Shown here: positions 17,385 through 26,268 of the stretch, piece by piece | Layout of the letters: every line of letters begins with the position of its first letter | Numbering within the stretch: position 1 is the stretch's first letter | Source of the DNA: Dyella jiangningensis | Lineage (GTDB): Bacteria > Pseudomonadota > Gammaproteobacteria > Xanthomonadales > Rhodanobacteraceae | DNA: 64,000 bases | Assembly: GCA_000632805.1 (NCBI GenBank) | Contig: CP007444.1 | Coordinates: 4,824,772 to 4,888,771 of the forward strand | Reading direction: 5' to 3' | Translations under genes and position numbers: made by a program | Notes under the pieces: model-generated | Databases searched by the model: none | What the model was told of the DNA's origin: nothing | What the model saw: the letters and a program-made list of their open reading frames with translations, nothing else

Positions 17385-18830
17385 TCAGATCTCGACGTCG
17401 TCCTCGCTGCTCTCTTCAAGCGCAGGCGCTTCGCCCAGCAGCTGCTGCGCCTCGTCGCCGGGCAGCGTCTCCACGCCGCGCAGCTTGCGCTCGATCGCAC
17501 GCGTGCGCACGCTGGCCTGGTCGATGACGTTGCTCGCTTCGTTGAGCTTCTTGCGCGTCTTCTCCAGCACGGTGCCGAACTTGCCGAACTCGGTCTTCAC
17601 CGCGCCCAGCAGCGTCCACACTTCGCTGCTGCGCTTGGCGATGGCGAGGGTGCGGAAGCCCATCTGCAGGCTGTTGAGCAGGGCGGTGAGCGTGGTGGGG
17701 CCGGCAATGGTGACGTGGTGGTCGCGCTGCAGGGTTTCGAACAGGCCGGGCCGGCGGATCACCTCGGCGTACAGGCCTTCGGTGGGCAGGAACAGCACGG
17801 CGAAGTCGGTGGTATGCGGCGGCGCCACGTACTTGCTGCGGATGCGCTTGGCCTCCTCGCGCACGCGCAGTTCCAGCGCGCGGCCGGCGACGGCTGCGGC
17901 TTCGGCGTCGGCCAGCTCCTGCGCGTCGAGCAGGCGCTGGTAATCCTCCACCGGGAATTTCGCGTCGATGGGCAGGTAAAGCTGTGCGCCATCGCTGGCG
18001 CCGGGCATGCGCACGGCGAACTCCACGCGGTCGTTGCTGCCGGGGATGGTGATGACGTTGGAGTCGTATTGCTCGGTGGTGAGCAGCTGTTCCAGCAATG
18101 CACCCAGCTGCACTTCGCCGAGGATGCCGCGCGTCTTCACGTTGGTGAGCACGCGCTTCAGGTCGCCCACGCCGGTGGCGAGATTCTGCATTTCGCCAAG
18201 ACCGCGCTGCACCTGCTCCAGGCGCTCGGACACCAGTGCGAACGATTGGCCCAGGCGCGTTTCCAGCGTGGTCTGCAGTTTTTCGTCCACGGTGGCGCGC
18301 ATCTGCTCCAGCTTCGCGGCGTTGTCGTCCTGGATCGCCTTGAGCTTGGTTTCCAGCGTGGCGCGCACTTCGTTGAGGCGCTTTTCGTTGTCGGCGGTGA
18401 GCGCGGCGAGGCGCTGCTGCTGTTGTTCGCCAAAACGATTGAGGGCGAGCGTGAGTTCCTCGCGGCTGCGGCGCGCATCTTCGGTCAGGCGCTGGGCCAA
18501 CGCCTGCAGGCCGATGTCGGTGCGTTCGGTGAGCACGTCCAGGCGCTGGCCGAACTGGCCGATGCGCTCGTGCTGCTGGGCGCTCATGCCGCCCAGTTGC
18601 TCCTGCACCAGCGAGCGGAACTGGCCCAGTGTCTGGCTCATCTCGCCACGGCCGGCACGCTGTTCCTGCGCCAGCGCTTCGCGCAGGTGGCGATTGTCGT
18701 CCTTCAGCGCGTCGAGTCGCGCCGTCAGGCTGCCATCGTCGCGCTGGCGCTGCAGGTTCATCACCTGCAACACGATCATCACCAGCGCGGCGACGACGAG
18801 CACGATCAACAGGATTTCATTCACGGACAT
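17385..18830 (-). CDS. rmuC: DNA recombination protein RmuC
   Basis: A 481-residue protein. An N-terminal membrane segment (ILLIVLVVAALVMIVLQVM, about residues 6-24) is followed by long coiled coil (to about 220) and the conserved PD-(D/E)XK-like RmuC domain with LPIDAKFPVEDYQRL and FLPTEGLYAEVIRRPGL. RmuC limits DNA inversions at short repeats and probably acts as a nuclease on recombination intermediates. The domain order and length fit the family. The acidic tail (EESSEDDVEI) is unremarkable. Confidence 0.93.
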   Translation of the reverse strand: MSVNEILLIVLVVAALVMIVLQVMNLQRQRDDGSLTARLDALKDDNRHLREALAQEQRAGRGEMSQTLGQFRSLVQEQLGGMSAQQHERIGQFGQRLDVLTERTDIGLQALAQRLTEDARRSREELTLALNRFGEQQQQRLAALTADNEKRLNEVRATLETKLKAIQDDNAAKLEQMRATVDEKLQTTLETRLGQSFALVSERLEQVQRGLGEMQNLATGVGDLKRVLTNVKTRGILGEVQLGALLEQLLTTEQYDSNVITIPGSNDRVEFAVRMPGASDGAQLYLPIDAKFPVEDYQRLLDAQELADAEAAAVAGRALELRVREEAKRIRSKYVAPPHTTDFAVLFLPTEGLYAEVIRRPGLFETLQRDHHVTIAGPTTLTALLNSLQMGFRTLAIAKRSSEVWTLLGAVKTEFGKFGTVLEKTRKKLNEASNVIDQASVRTRAIERKLRGVETLPGDEAQQLLGEAPALEESSEDDVEI

Positions 18831-18912
18831 GGCGGCACCCGGCAGTACAGGGTGCCAAGTGTACGCGTTGTCGTCTCATCCACCGGGATTGGGCTGAGCC
18901 AGGCCTGCGCGG

Positions 18913-20115
18913 TCAGGCCGGGAACGCGCCCTTGTCGAAGGCCTTGCAGTAGCTTTTCCAGTCGCGCTGCACCTGCCTCGTGCAGTTCTTGGCCAGCCCC
19001 AGCAACGGGTCCTGCCAGCGGCGCTTCTCACCGAAGGCGATCAACTGGTCGGCGGTCGCGGAGCCATCCCTTCCGCTGCTGCGAAGCTGGGCCCACGCGA
19101 CCAGCTTGCCCATGGTCTGCAGCACACCTTCCAGGCGTTCCAGTTTGCCACGCCAGTCGGCCAGCGCGAGACGGTCTTCGGAGGGCTGCAGGCCGCGCAG
19201 CACGTACGACTTGCGGCCCATGTCGACCGCGCGGAAAAACGCCGGGCTGATGGCCTGCATGCGCGCCTGCACCGCCACCACGCGTTCGGCGTCGGTGCGC
19301 CACGCGGGTTGGCGCACGTCCAGATGCGGCACCAGCGAAGATGGGCGCGCCTGCTTGAGATCGAGCAGGTAGTTGCCGTCGGGCGAGCCCTTGCCCTCGA
19401 CCAGAATGGCGAAACGATCCACGCCCAGGCTGCCGGTGCCGGCGATGCGGCGCGCCACGTCCAGCACGCGGTAGAAGCGCGGCGTGTCTTCGCGAGAGGC
19501 CATGCTGTCGATGAGTGCAACGACTTTTTCGCGCTGCTTGTCGGTCACCGGCAGTGCACGGCGTCCGTCGATGCGCAGGCTGCGGTGCTTGCCCTTGCGG
19601 ATGGTGCGGCTGTCCAGAAACGGCGGGCGAAGGCGGCCGCGCAAGCCTTGGAGCAGATCCCCCACCATGCCGGTGGCCATGTCGCGTTCCACCCAGCGAG
19701 CCTTGCCGCTGCGAAGTTCGGCGGCATAGGTGTCCAGGAAATCGCGGCACAGATGGTCGGCCTGCGCGTCGCTCAGATGCAGGCTACCGGCGGCCATGTG
19801 CACGCTGGTCAGCAGGCGCACCAGTTCCCATGAAGCGGGTGCCAGCGCACCTTCATCGAAATCGTTGAGGTCGAAATAGACGAGCCGGTTGTCGCCCTTG
19901 TAGCTGCCCATGTTCTCCAGGTGCAGGTCGCCGCAGACCCACACCGGCGGTGCCTTGGCGAGCCATTTCGCCTCGGGAAGCTGCTCATAGAACAGATGGC
20001 AGGTGCCGCGCAGGAAGGTGAACGGGTCGTGGCGCATGGCCACGTACTTGCGCTGCAGGCGTTCGGGATCGCGCTTGGCGTTGTAGTTGCGGATGGAATC
20101 GACGACATCGGTCAT
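18913..20115 (-). CDS. DUF2252 family protein (kinase-like fold)
   Basis: A 400-residue protein with DUF2252 landmarks: the N-terminal RMRHDPF-like stretch (VAMRHDPFTFLRGTCHLFY), VWVCGDLHLENMGSYKG (a kinase-like catalytic loop, GDLHxxN, about residues 80-90) and VYFDLNDFDEG (a metal-binding DxxDFDE motif). The fold is related to aminoglycoside phosphotransferases, but no substrate is known for the family. The start ATG is at 20113-20115. It is separated from the rlmI-like gene by 24 bp and may be co-transcribed with it. Confidence 0.88.
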   Translation of the reverse strand: MTDVVDSIRNYNAKRDPERLQRKYVAMRHDPFTFLRGTCHLFYEQLPEAKWLAKAPPVWVCGDLHLENMGSYKGDNRLVYFDLNDFDEGALAPASWELVRLLTSVHMAAGSLHLSDAQADHLCRDFLDTYAAELRSGKARWVERDMATGMVGDLLQGLRGRLRPPFLDSRTIRKGKHRSLRIDGRRALPVTDKQREKVVALIDSMASREDTPRFYRVLDVARRIAGTGSLGVDRFAILVEGKGSPDGNYLLDLKQARPSSLVPHLDVRQPAWRTDAERVVAVQARMQAISPAFFRAVDMGRKSYVLRGLQPSEDRLALADWRGKLERLEGVLQTMGKLVAWAQLRSSGRDGSATADQLIAFGEKRRWQDPLLGLAKNCTRQVQRDWKSYCKAFDKGAFPA

Positions 20116-20139
20116 GTCACGCCTCCACGCGGCTGGCAC

Positions 20140-21312
20140 TTACATCACGCGACAGAACACGGCCTTGAGGTATCGGCCCTCGGGCACGTCGCTGCGGAAC
20201 GGATGGTCGGCGCCGGCGCCGGCCACGTGCAGCACCTGGATTTCACGCCCGGCATTGAGCGCCACGCGACGCAGCATCTCAAGGAAATCCGCCTCGCTGA
20301 CCAGGCCGGTGCATGAGCAGGTCAGCAACAGGCCACCCGGCGGGATCACGTCGAGCGCAAGGCGGTTCATCGCGAAGTATTTCTTCAGCGCGTCGAACAC
20401 CTTGTTGCGGTCGCGCGTGAGCTTGGCCGGATCGAGGATCACCGCGTCGTACTGCTCGCCGCGCTCCACGGCGTTGCGCAGCCAGTCGAACATGTCGGCG
20501 GCCTCGAACACGGCTGGCACATCATTCGCCGCTGCATTGGCGCGGGCAATGTCCAGGATGCCCGGATCCATGTCCACGCCTGTGGCTGACTGCGCGCCCG
20601 CGGCGAGTGCATGCACGGCGAAACCGCCCGAATTGCAGCACAGGTCCAGCACGCGTCGGCCCTTTGCGAGACGCGCGAAGTGATGACGATTCTCGCGCTG
20701 GTCGGCGAAGAAGCCGGTCTTGTGGCCGTAGCCCGGCGCCGCGTGGAAACGCAGGCCGTGCTCGTGCACTTCCACCGGTGCCGGGGCTTCCGGCGAACGG
20801 CAGTCGAAGGATTCCTGCTTCTGCACGTGGGTCTCGGCGAACCAGTACAGGCGCGCGCCGGGGAAGTGGCGCAGCAGCGCGGCGTGGATGGCTTCGCGGA
20901 AACGCCACATGCCGGCAGCGAAGTATTCGATCACCAGGATGTCGGCGTAGCGGTCGACCACCAGGCCGGAAAGCCCGTCGCCTTCGCTGTGCACCACGCG
21001 CCAGGCGTCGCTCACGCGGTCGAGCTGCAGCAAGTCCTGGCGCAGGCCGATGGCGCGGTCGATGCGTGCCGCGATCCATTCGGCGTCGATGGTTTCCGAC
21101 GGATCGGCGGTGAGCAGGCGCAGCGCGATGCGCGCGTGGCCGTTCCAGAAGCCGCGACCCACGAAACGGCCCTTGGCGTCCTCCACGTCCACCACGCTGC
21201 CTGGCGGCAGGCGGTTTTCGGGCTTGTGCACCTGGGCGGACCATACCCAGGGGTGGCCGGGGGCGCGGTCGGTCTTGAGGCGGATGACGGGCAGGGAAGC
21301 GGGGGTATTCAT
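20140..21312 (-). CDS. rlmI: 23S rRNA cytosine-C5 methyltransferase, RlmI-like
   Basis: A 390-residue protein with an N-terminal PUA domain (about 1-75), an EEHAD/RRM-like middle, and a C-terminal Rossmann methyltransferase with VLDLCCNSGGFAVHAL (SAM motif I), GVDMDPGILDIARANA and VILDPAKL. The TCSCTGLV segment matches the catalytic-Cys region of RlmI, which makes m5C at position 1962 of E. coli 23S rRNA. The ATG at 21310-21312 begins the conserved part; further upstream lie repeats. Confidence 0.85.
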   Translation of the reverse strand: MNTPASLPVIRLKTDRAPGHPWVWSAQVHKPENRLPPGSVVDVEDAKGRFVGRGFWNGHARIALRLLTADPSETIDAEWIAARIDRAIGLRQDLLQLDRVSDAWRVVHSEGDGLSGLVVDRYADILVIEYFAAGMWRFREAIHAALLRHFPGARLYWFAETHVQKQESFDCRSPEAPAPVEVHEHGLRFHAAPGYGHKTGFFADQRENRHHFARLAKGRRVLDLCCNSGGFAVHALAAGAQSATGVDMDPGILDIARANAAANDVPAVFEAADMFDWLRNAVERGEQYDAVILDPAKLTRDRNKVFDALKKYFAMNRLALDVIPPGGLLLTCSCTGLVSEADFLEMLRRVALNAGREIQVLHVAGAGADHPFRSDVPEGRYLKAVFCRVM

Positions 21313-21355
21313 CCGCACATGATAGCTGGTGCGCGGAAGTAGCCGCTTTTTTACG

Positions 21356-21513
21356 CCCTCTCCCCGTTGGGGAGAGGGCTGGGTGAGGGGGCAATCTTGC
21401 GGGAACGTCGTTTCATCCAGTTCGAAAACGGAAAGCAATTGGCCGATGACAAACCTCGGAGCGCGAGGCAAGAACCGCCCCTCACCCCAACTTTCTCCCC
21501 GAAGGGGAGAGGG
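21356..21513. repeat. Inverted pair of CCCTCTCCCC-type dispersed repeats
   Basis: Unit 21356-21390 contains CCCTCTCCCC, a short TT turn and GGGGAGAGGG, followed by CTGGGTGAGGGG. Unit 21478-21513 is the same in reverse, with CCCCTCACCCC then TCTCCCC-GAA-GGGGAGAGGG. Each unit is itself a strong hairpin. From memory, this type of repeat recurs between genes in many proteobacteria. It is unrelated to the GTGG-headed REP family and lies between rlmI and a membrane-protein gene. Confidence 0.85.
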
Positions 21514-21526
21514 AGCGCTGGCGGCA

Positions 21527-21961
21527 TCAGCGCAGGCGCAGCGCCAGCCAGGAGAGCAGCGCCAGCAGGTTGATGCCGATGCGTGAAAGTCCGGGCCCGG
21601 CCACCGCAAGCAGGAAGCCCTCGCTGCCGAAATGCCAATCCAGGCCGAGGCTTGCCGGCAGGTGCAAGGTGGCGAACACGTTGACGTAGCCGCCGCAATG
21701 CAGCGCATAGCTGAAGACCGGCGTGGCGACCAGCGGCAGCTGCAGCAGCTGCGCCCAGCTGGAGAACGTCACGCCGCGCTCGGTGTTTTCCAGCAGCAAC
21801 ACGCCGGCCACCAGCACGAACGCGTAGAGGATGAGCCCGATCACCGCGACGATCGAATCGTGCGAACCAAAGGGCAGCAGCCGGCGCAGCATGTTGACCA
21901 TGCCGAAGAAGCCGCCGGCCACTTCAAGGATGCCGATCAGTCGGAACAGGAAATTGCGCAC
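21527..21961 (-). CDS. Small four-helix membrane protein A
   Basis: A 144-residue inner-membrane protein of unknown function with about four hydrophobic helices (for example SIVAVIGLILYAFVLVAGVLLL). Its C-terminal half (WAQLLQLPLVATPVFSYAL ... GINLLALLSWLAL) aligns by eye with the next gene upstream, so the two look like tandem paralogues. The best start is GTG at 21959-21961 with no good ribosome-binding site, so the exact N-terminus is uncertain. Confidence 0.65.
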   Translation of the reverse strand: MRNFLFRLIGILEVAGGFFGMVNMLRRLLPFGSHDSIVAVIGLILYAFVLVAGVLLLENTERGVTFSSWAQLLQLPLVATPVFSYALHCGGYVNVFATLHLPASLGLDWHFGSEGFLLAVAGPGLSRIGINLLALLSWLALRLR

Positions 21962-22008
21962 GTGCGTACTCGCCCAAAAGCCCGGAGCATAGCGGAAGGC
22001 GTGGCGGC

Positions 22009-22512
22009 TTAATCCTGTGCAGCCAACACTTCGAGTGGCGTGGCAAAGACGTAGTTTGGTTTCGGTTCAAGACGCACGCGCCCCAGCAGCACGAAGGCAA
22101 CCAGTGCGACCACGTTGACGCCGACCAGGTAGCCGCTGCGCCCGGATGGGCCGAAGAACCAGTGGAAGCTCGCGCCCACGTTCGCCCACACCCCGGAGGT
22201 GGTGCCGACATAGACGTCCAGCGCCGCGGCAGCGAACAGGTTGTAGACCAGCCACGGCGTCTGCACCACCGGCACCTGCAACAGCAGCAGCAAGCGCGTC
22301 CAGTGGAGGCCGAGGCGATGTCCCCGCCACAGGCCGTAGGCGGCCCACCCGATGCCGGCATAGAGAACGGCCGCCATGCCCGCGAACAGCCGCGCCAGGA
22401 TGGACGGCTGGGCCGCCAGCATCAGGCACACCACGATGCCCACGGCAGCCCCCAAACCCAGGCCAATACAAAGCGCACGCACAAGCCTGTGCGTTACCGG
22501 TATGACGCTCAT
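22009..22512 (-). CDS. Small four-helix membrane protein B
   Basis: A 167-residue inner-membrane protein of unknown function with four or so helices. The WTRLLLLLQVPVVQTPWLVYNL segment and the closing VGVNVVALVAFVLLGRV mirror those of the neighbouring protein A. Between them, FHWFFGPSG here corresponds to LDWHFGSEG there. The ATG at 22510-22512 has GGGGGAA upstream. The pair probably arose by tandem duplication. Confidence 0.68.
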   Translation of the reverse strand: MSVIPVTHRLVRALCIGLGLGAAVGIVVCLMLAAQPSILARLFAGMAAVLYAGIGWAAYGLWRGHRLGLHWTRLLLLLQVPVVQTPWLVYNLFAAAALDVYVGTTSGVWANVGASFHWFFGPSGRSGYLVGVNVVALVAFVLLGRVRLEPKPNYVFATPLEVLAAQD

Positions 22513-22578
22513 CTGGTTTCCCCCTGGTTCCCCGGCGCCTTTGATAGCAAGTCGACGTTGCGGCGACAAGACGGGGGG

Positions 22579-23523
22579 CTACAGGTCGTCGGCCAGTTCG
22601 TGCAGGTCCGTGATGTGCTGCTCCCACCAGCGCGCCTCGGCGGCAAACGGAAAGGCGGCGGGGAAGGCGGGGTCGTGCCAGCGGGCAGCGATCCAGCCCG
22701 CGTAGTGCAGCTGGCGCATGGCGCGCAGCGCGGGGACCAGGGCCAGCTCGGTGAAGTCGAACTCGCGCATCTGCTGGTAGCCCTCCAGCAACGCCTGCAT
22801 GCCGGCGTCATCGTTGGCAAGCATCCACAAGTCCTGCACCGCCGGGCCCATGCGGGCATCGTCGAGGTCGACGAAATGCGGGCCCTGGTCGGTCCACAGC
22901 ACGTTGCCCGGGTGGCAGTCGCCATGCAGGCGCAACTGCCGCACCGGGCCCACGGCATCCAGGCGCGAGTCAACGGCCTGGTCCACTCGCCCGGCTGCCG
23001 CGCGATAGGCGGCATGCAGCGACGGCGGCAGCAGCGAAGAGGCGAGCACGGCGTGCATCGGTTGTCCGACCAGCGTGGCGCGATCGATGCGTCCGCGATG
23101 CTGGAAGGGCCGCCGTGCACCTACCGCATGGATGCGCGCGATCAGACGTCCAAGCCATTCGAGTTGCTCAGCCGATTCCAGCGACGGCGCCCTCCCGCCG
23201 CGACGCGGCGTCAACGCGTAGCGAAAACCCGCGTGATGCAGCAGCGTGCGCCCGCCGAACACCAGCGGAGCCACCATCGGAATGTCGTCGGCAGCGAGTT
23301 CCTGGGCGAATGCATGCTCTTCGAGAATCGCCGCATCGCTCCAGCGGTGCGGTCGATAGAACTTGGCGATGACCGGCGAGGCGTCTTCGATGCCTACCTG
23401 CCATACGCGGTTTTCGTAGCTGTTGAGCGCGAGCAGCCGGCCATCGGGCCACAGCCCGCACGCGGTGACGGCGTCCAGCACGCAGTCCGGATCGAGCGCG
23501 TGATACGGCGCTTCCACGCTCAA
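22579..23523 (-). CDS. srkA: Stress-response Ser/Thr kinase SrkA (YihE/RdoA family)
   Basis: A roughly 314-residue APH-fold kinase. Landmarks are LNSYENRVWQVGIED, the Lys-bearing strand VIAKFYRPHRW, the catalytic loop LHGDCHPGNVLW and the metal site VDLDDARMGPAVQDLWML, all near-identical to E. coli SrkA, which counters stress-induced death through the Cpx pathway. The start is probably TTG at 23521-23523, overlapping the thioesterase stop as TTGA, or GTG at 23515-23517; an upstream ATG lacks family support. The coupling suggests joint expression with the hotdog gene. Confidence 0.88.
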   Translation of the reverse strand: MSVEAPYHALDPDCVLDAVTACGLWPDGRLLALNSYENRVWQVGIEDASPVIAKFYRPHRWSDAAILEEHAFAQELAADDIPMVAPLVFGGRTLLHHAGFRYALTPRRGGRAPSLESAEQLEWLGRLIARIHAVGARRPFQHRGRIDRATLVGQPMHAVLASSLLPPSLHAAYRAAAGRVDQAVDSRLDAVGPVRQLRLHGDCHPGNVLWTDQGPHFVDLDDARMGPAVQDLWMLANDDAGMQALLEGYQQMREFDFTELALVPALRAMRQLHYAGWIAARWHDPAFPAAFPFAAEARWWEQHITDLHELADDL

Positions 23524-23960
23524 CGCGGCGCCACCACGCGGGACGGGATCACCGCCATGGTGAGGCGCGAGATGCACACCAGCTCGCCGGCTTCGCTTTC
23601 GATGCGGATTTCCCACACCTGCGTGGTGCGCCCGATATGGACCATGCGCGCCGTGCCGGTCACGGTTCCGCTACGCACGCCGCGCACGTGGTTGGCATTG
23701 ATGTCCAGGCCTACGGCCACTTCCTGCGCCGGATCCAGCGTGAGCATGGCGGCCGTGCTGCCGAGCGTTTCGGCGAGCACCACCGAGGCGCCGCCGTGCA
23801 GCAGGCCGTACGGTTGATGGGTGCGGTGGTCCACCGGCATGGTGCCGCGCAGCCAGTCGTCGCCGAATTCGGTGATGCGGATGCCCAGTGTCTCCATCAT
23901 GGTGTTGACGCTCCAGCCGTTGATGCGCTCGAGCGAAATGTCCTGCTTCCAGATGGCCAT
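23520..23960 (-). CDS. Hotdog-fold thioesterase, PaaI/MenI-like
   Basis: A 146-residue acyl-CoA thioesterase. The segment HQPYGLLHGGASVVLAETLGSTAA has the HGG motif and the catalytic acidic residue (E in LAETLGS) of the 4-hydroxybenzoyl-CoA/DHNA-CoA thioesterase group (YdiI, YbdB, PaaI). The length fits. The substrate cannot be told from sequence. The ATG at 23958-23960 is chosen; an in-frame start 18 nt upstream also exists. Its stop overlaps the srkA start. Confidence 0.85.
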   Translation of the reverse strand: MAIWKQDISLERINGWSVNTMMETLGIRITEFGDDWLRGTMPVDHRTHQPYGLLHGGASVVLAETLGSTAAMLTLDPAQEVAVGLDINANHVRGVRSGTVTGTARMVHIGRTTQVWEIRIESEAGELVCISRLTMAVIPSRVVAPR

Positions 23961-24044
23961 GGATGATTCTCCGGGCAAAAAGCTTGTGAATGGGCGCGCG
24001 GGCCCTCATTGTCGGCTGACTGCTGTCGCCGCGACAATGCACCA

Positions 24045-25106
24045 GTGTTTACCGTCACCATCCAATCCACCGGTCGCCACTTCACTGCCGCGCCGGGCGA
24101 AACCGTGCTGGAAGCCGCTCAGCGGGCCGGCATCGCCTTGCCGTATTCCTGCCGCGCCGGCGTCTGCGGCAGCTGCAAGGCCACGTTGATCGAAGGCCAG
24201 TGCGACTACCCGCGCAACCCGCCGTTGGCGCTGAGCGGCGTGGCGCCGTCGCAGCATGCGATCCTGCTGTGCCAGGCGGTGCCCCGTGGCGACCTGGTGA
24301 TCGAGGCACGCGAAGTGACCTCGGTGGAGGACATCGCGCGCCGCCAGCTCGACGTCGTGGTGTCGCGCAAATGGATGCTCGCGCCCGACGTGATCGGCCT
24401 GCACCTGCGGCCGGTGTCGGACGAGGTGCGCCTGAACTGGCTGCCGGGCCAATACCTCGATGTGCTGCTGGATGCGGATCGGCGTCGGCCGTTCTCCATC
24501 GCCAATCATCCCGAGGCGGACGGCACCATCGAATTGCACGTGCGCCACGTGGCCGGCGGCGGTTTCACCTCATGGGTGGCCGACACGCTGAAGGTGGGCG
24601 ATACGCTTCGCATCGAAGGGCCGCTGGGCACCTTCGTGCCGCGCGAAGATTCCGAGCGTCCGATGATCTTCATGGCAGGCGGCACCGGTTTCGCGCCGGT
24701 GAAGGCCATCGTCGAACACTTCATCTCACTGGGCACGCGCCGCCCGATGCGCGTCTACTGGGGTGCACGCAACGCGGCGGATCTGTACCTGCGCGAGCTG
24801 GCCGAGAGCTGGGCCGGCAAGGCCCACGACCTTTCGTTCCAGGCGGTGATTTCCGATCCGGAAGAAGCCGCTCGAAACGGAGCGCGTGTGGGTCTGGTGC
24901 ACGAGGCCGTACTGGAAGACCAGCACGACCTCGCGGGCCATGACGTGTACATGAGCGGACCGCCGGCGATGATCGACGCCGGTCGCAAGCTGTTCGTCAA
25001 TGCGAACCTGCCGGAAGACCGGCTGTACTACGACTCGTTCGACTACGCGCCCGACGTGCTGGCGCAGATCCTGGGCAGTCGCGCGGGCATTGCCATCGAG
25101 ACCTGA
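24045..25106 (+). CDS. Ferredoxin-flavin reductase, CDP-6-deoxy-glucoseen reductase-like
   Basis: A roughly 353-residue electron-transfer protein. It has an N-terminal plant-type [2Fe-2S] domain (SCRAGVCGSCKATL plus a fourth Cys in AILLCQAV, about residues 35-80), an FAD domain with RRPFSIANHP (about 145), and an NAD domain with FMAGGTGFAPVKAI and YMSGPPAMIDA. This order matches the AscD/E3-type reductases and phenol-hydroxylase reductases. No deoxysugar genes are nearby, so the common annotation for this family in Xanthomonadales may not reflect its role. The start is probably GTG at 24045; a TTG at 24009 is possible. Confidence 0.82.
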   Translation: MFTVTIQSTGRHFTAAPGETVLEAAQRAGIALPYSCRAGVCGSCKATLIEGQCDYPRNPPLALSGVAPSQHAILLCQAVPRGDLVIEAREVTSVEDIARRQLDVVVSRKWMLAPDVIGLHLRPVSDEVRLNWLPGQYLDVLLDADRRRPFSIANHPEADGTIELHVRHVAGGGFTSWVADTLKVGDTLRIEGPLGTFVPREDSERPMIFMAGGTGFAPVKAIVEHFISLGTRRPMRVYWGARNAADLYLRELAESWAGKAHDLSFQAVISDPEEAARNGARVGLVHEAVLEDQHDLAGHDVYMSGPPAMIDAGRKLFVNANLPEDRLYYDSFDYAPDVLAQILGSRAGIAIET

Positions 25107-25119
25107 GCTTCCGCGCGGT

Positions 25120-25202
25120 TGTGGGAGCGCACCCTGTGCGCGACCAACCTACGGAGCGGTGACTGCCACGCGCCGCGGTCGCGCACAGGGTGCGCTCCCA
25201 CA
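25120..25202. repeat. REP pair, heads outward
   Basis: Plus unit 25120-25144 and minus unit 25178-25202 with a 33-bp spacer containing ACGGAGCG. They lie between the convergent reductase and rhodanese genes, so the large cruciform or hairpin could end transcription from both sides. Confidence 0.88.
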
Positions 25203-25227
25203 AGTAGTGCGCGTAATGTGCGAGCTA

Positions 25228-25671
25228 TCAGTTCTTGCCCTTCGCCACCGGCAACTGCGCCTGCTGCCACGCCAGCACTCCGCCGCCGAGCGTGAAGACC
25301 TTGGAGAAGCCCGCCTTCACCAGACGCTGCGCAGCCTTGCCGGTGTTGCGGCCGTCCTTGTCGATCAGCACCACCGGAAGATCCTTGGCCTTGGCCAGGT
25401 CTTTCTGCTCGGGATCGAACTGGCTCATCGCCACATGGCGCGAACCGGGCACATGCGCCTTCTCGAAATCGGCATAGGCGGACAGGTCCACCATCAGCGG
25501 GCTCTCGCGGTTGATCAGCAGGGTGAGGCCGGCGGGCGTCAGTTCCTTGTATTTGCGGAACAGCGTGAGGATTTCCATCACGATGACCGCCAGCAGCAGG
25601 ACGAAAAACAGCGCCACCAGCGCGAGATGGTTGCCGATGAATTCGGGCAACTTGTGCATGACATCGTTCAT
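25228..25671 (-). CDS. Membrane-anchored rhodanese-like protein, YibN type, no catalytic Cys
   Basis: A 147-residue protein with one N-terminal transmembrane helix (LALVALFFVLLLAVIVMEIL) and a cytosolic rhodanese domain (MVDLSAYADFEKAHVPGSRHVA, about residues 58-80; GGGVLAWQQAQLPV near the end). Where active rhodaneses have the Cys loop, it reads LIDKDGRNTGKAA, with no Cys. E. coli YibN also has an atypical loop. It is therefore probably a binding or scaffold domain rather than a sulfurtransferase. Confidence 0.83.
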   Translation of the reverse strand: MNDVMHKLPEFIGNHLALVALFFVLLLAVIVMEILTLFRKYKELTPAGLTLLINRESPLMVDLSAYADFEKAHVPGSRHVAMSQFDPEQKDLAKAKDLPVVLIDKDGRNTGKAAQRLVKAGFSKVFTLGGGVLAWQQAQLPVAKGKN

Positions 25672-25803
25672 GGAAAGCTTCCGCAGGCGCGGCGAGGGCC
25701 GCGCGGGTTCAATGGAACCGGGGATTATAGGGCAGCCGGCAGGGCCCGTTGGGCGGCGGGCGCCAAACGGGCCGCTGGCAGGGTCCGCAGGCCGAAGCCG
25801 CCT

Positions 25804-26217
25804 TTACTGCCGGCTGATGTCCGGCAAGCCGCTGACCAGCCACCAGTGCTTGCCCGCTTCGTCGTAATGCCAGGTCTGGCGGTCGGTGATGGTGCGTTCG
25901 GACTGGGTATTCACATTGACCAGGTTGATCTGCACTACCTGGGTCACTTCAAAATCGCCATGGGGCGTGGGTCCCTTGCCCTCGTCGTAGCCGCTGACCT
26001 TGTACTGGTCGTAGCGGGCCATTTCCAGCGATGACGTCGGGTGCTCCTCGCGCACCTTCGGATCGACGAACTGCTCCGCTGCGTGGAAATCGCCCCAGCG
26101 CACGACGCTGGCGTAGGCGTTGAGCGTGGTGGTGAGTGTATCGCTGCGCTGCTGGGTCGCGCAGCCGACAAGCGGCAACGTGGCGAGAGCGGCAAGTGTG
26201 ATCAGGATGCGGCGCAT
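25804..26217 (-). CDS. Small lipoprotein
   Basis: A 137-residue protein of unknown function with a lipoprotein signal (MRRILITLAALATLPLVGCA; Cys19 in lipobox LVGC). The mature part is one small alpha/beta domain (NAYASVVRWGDFHAAEQFVDP ... RQTWHYDEAGKHWWLVSGLP), reminiscent of NTF2-like cystatin folds. No partner is evident. Confidence 0.72.
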   Translation of the reverse strand: MRRILITLAALATLPLVGCATQQRSDTLTTTLNAYASVVRWGDFHAAEQFVDPKVREEHPTSSLEMARYDQYKVSGYDEGKGPTPHGDFEVTQVVQINLVNVNTQSERTITDRQTWHYDEAGKHWWLVSGLPDISRQ

Positions 26218-26268
26218 ATCGGGTCCCCCGGGGTCAGGCCTTCATTCTGCCCAACCCGGACGGCGTTT

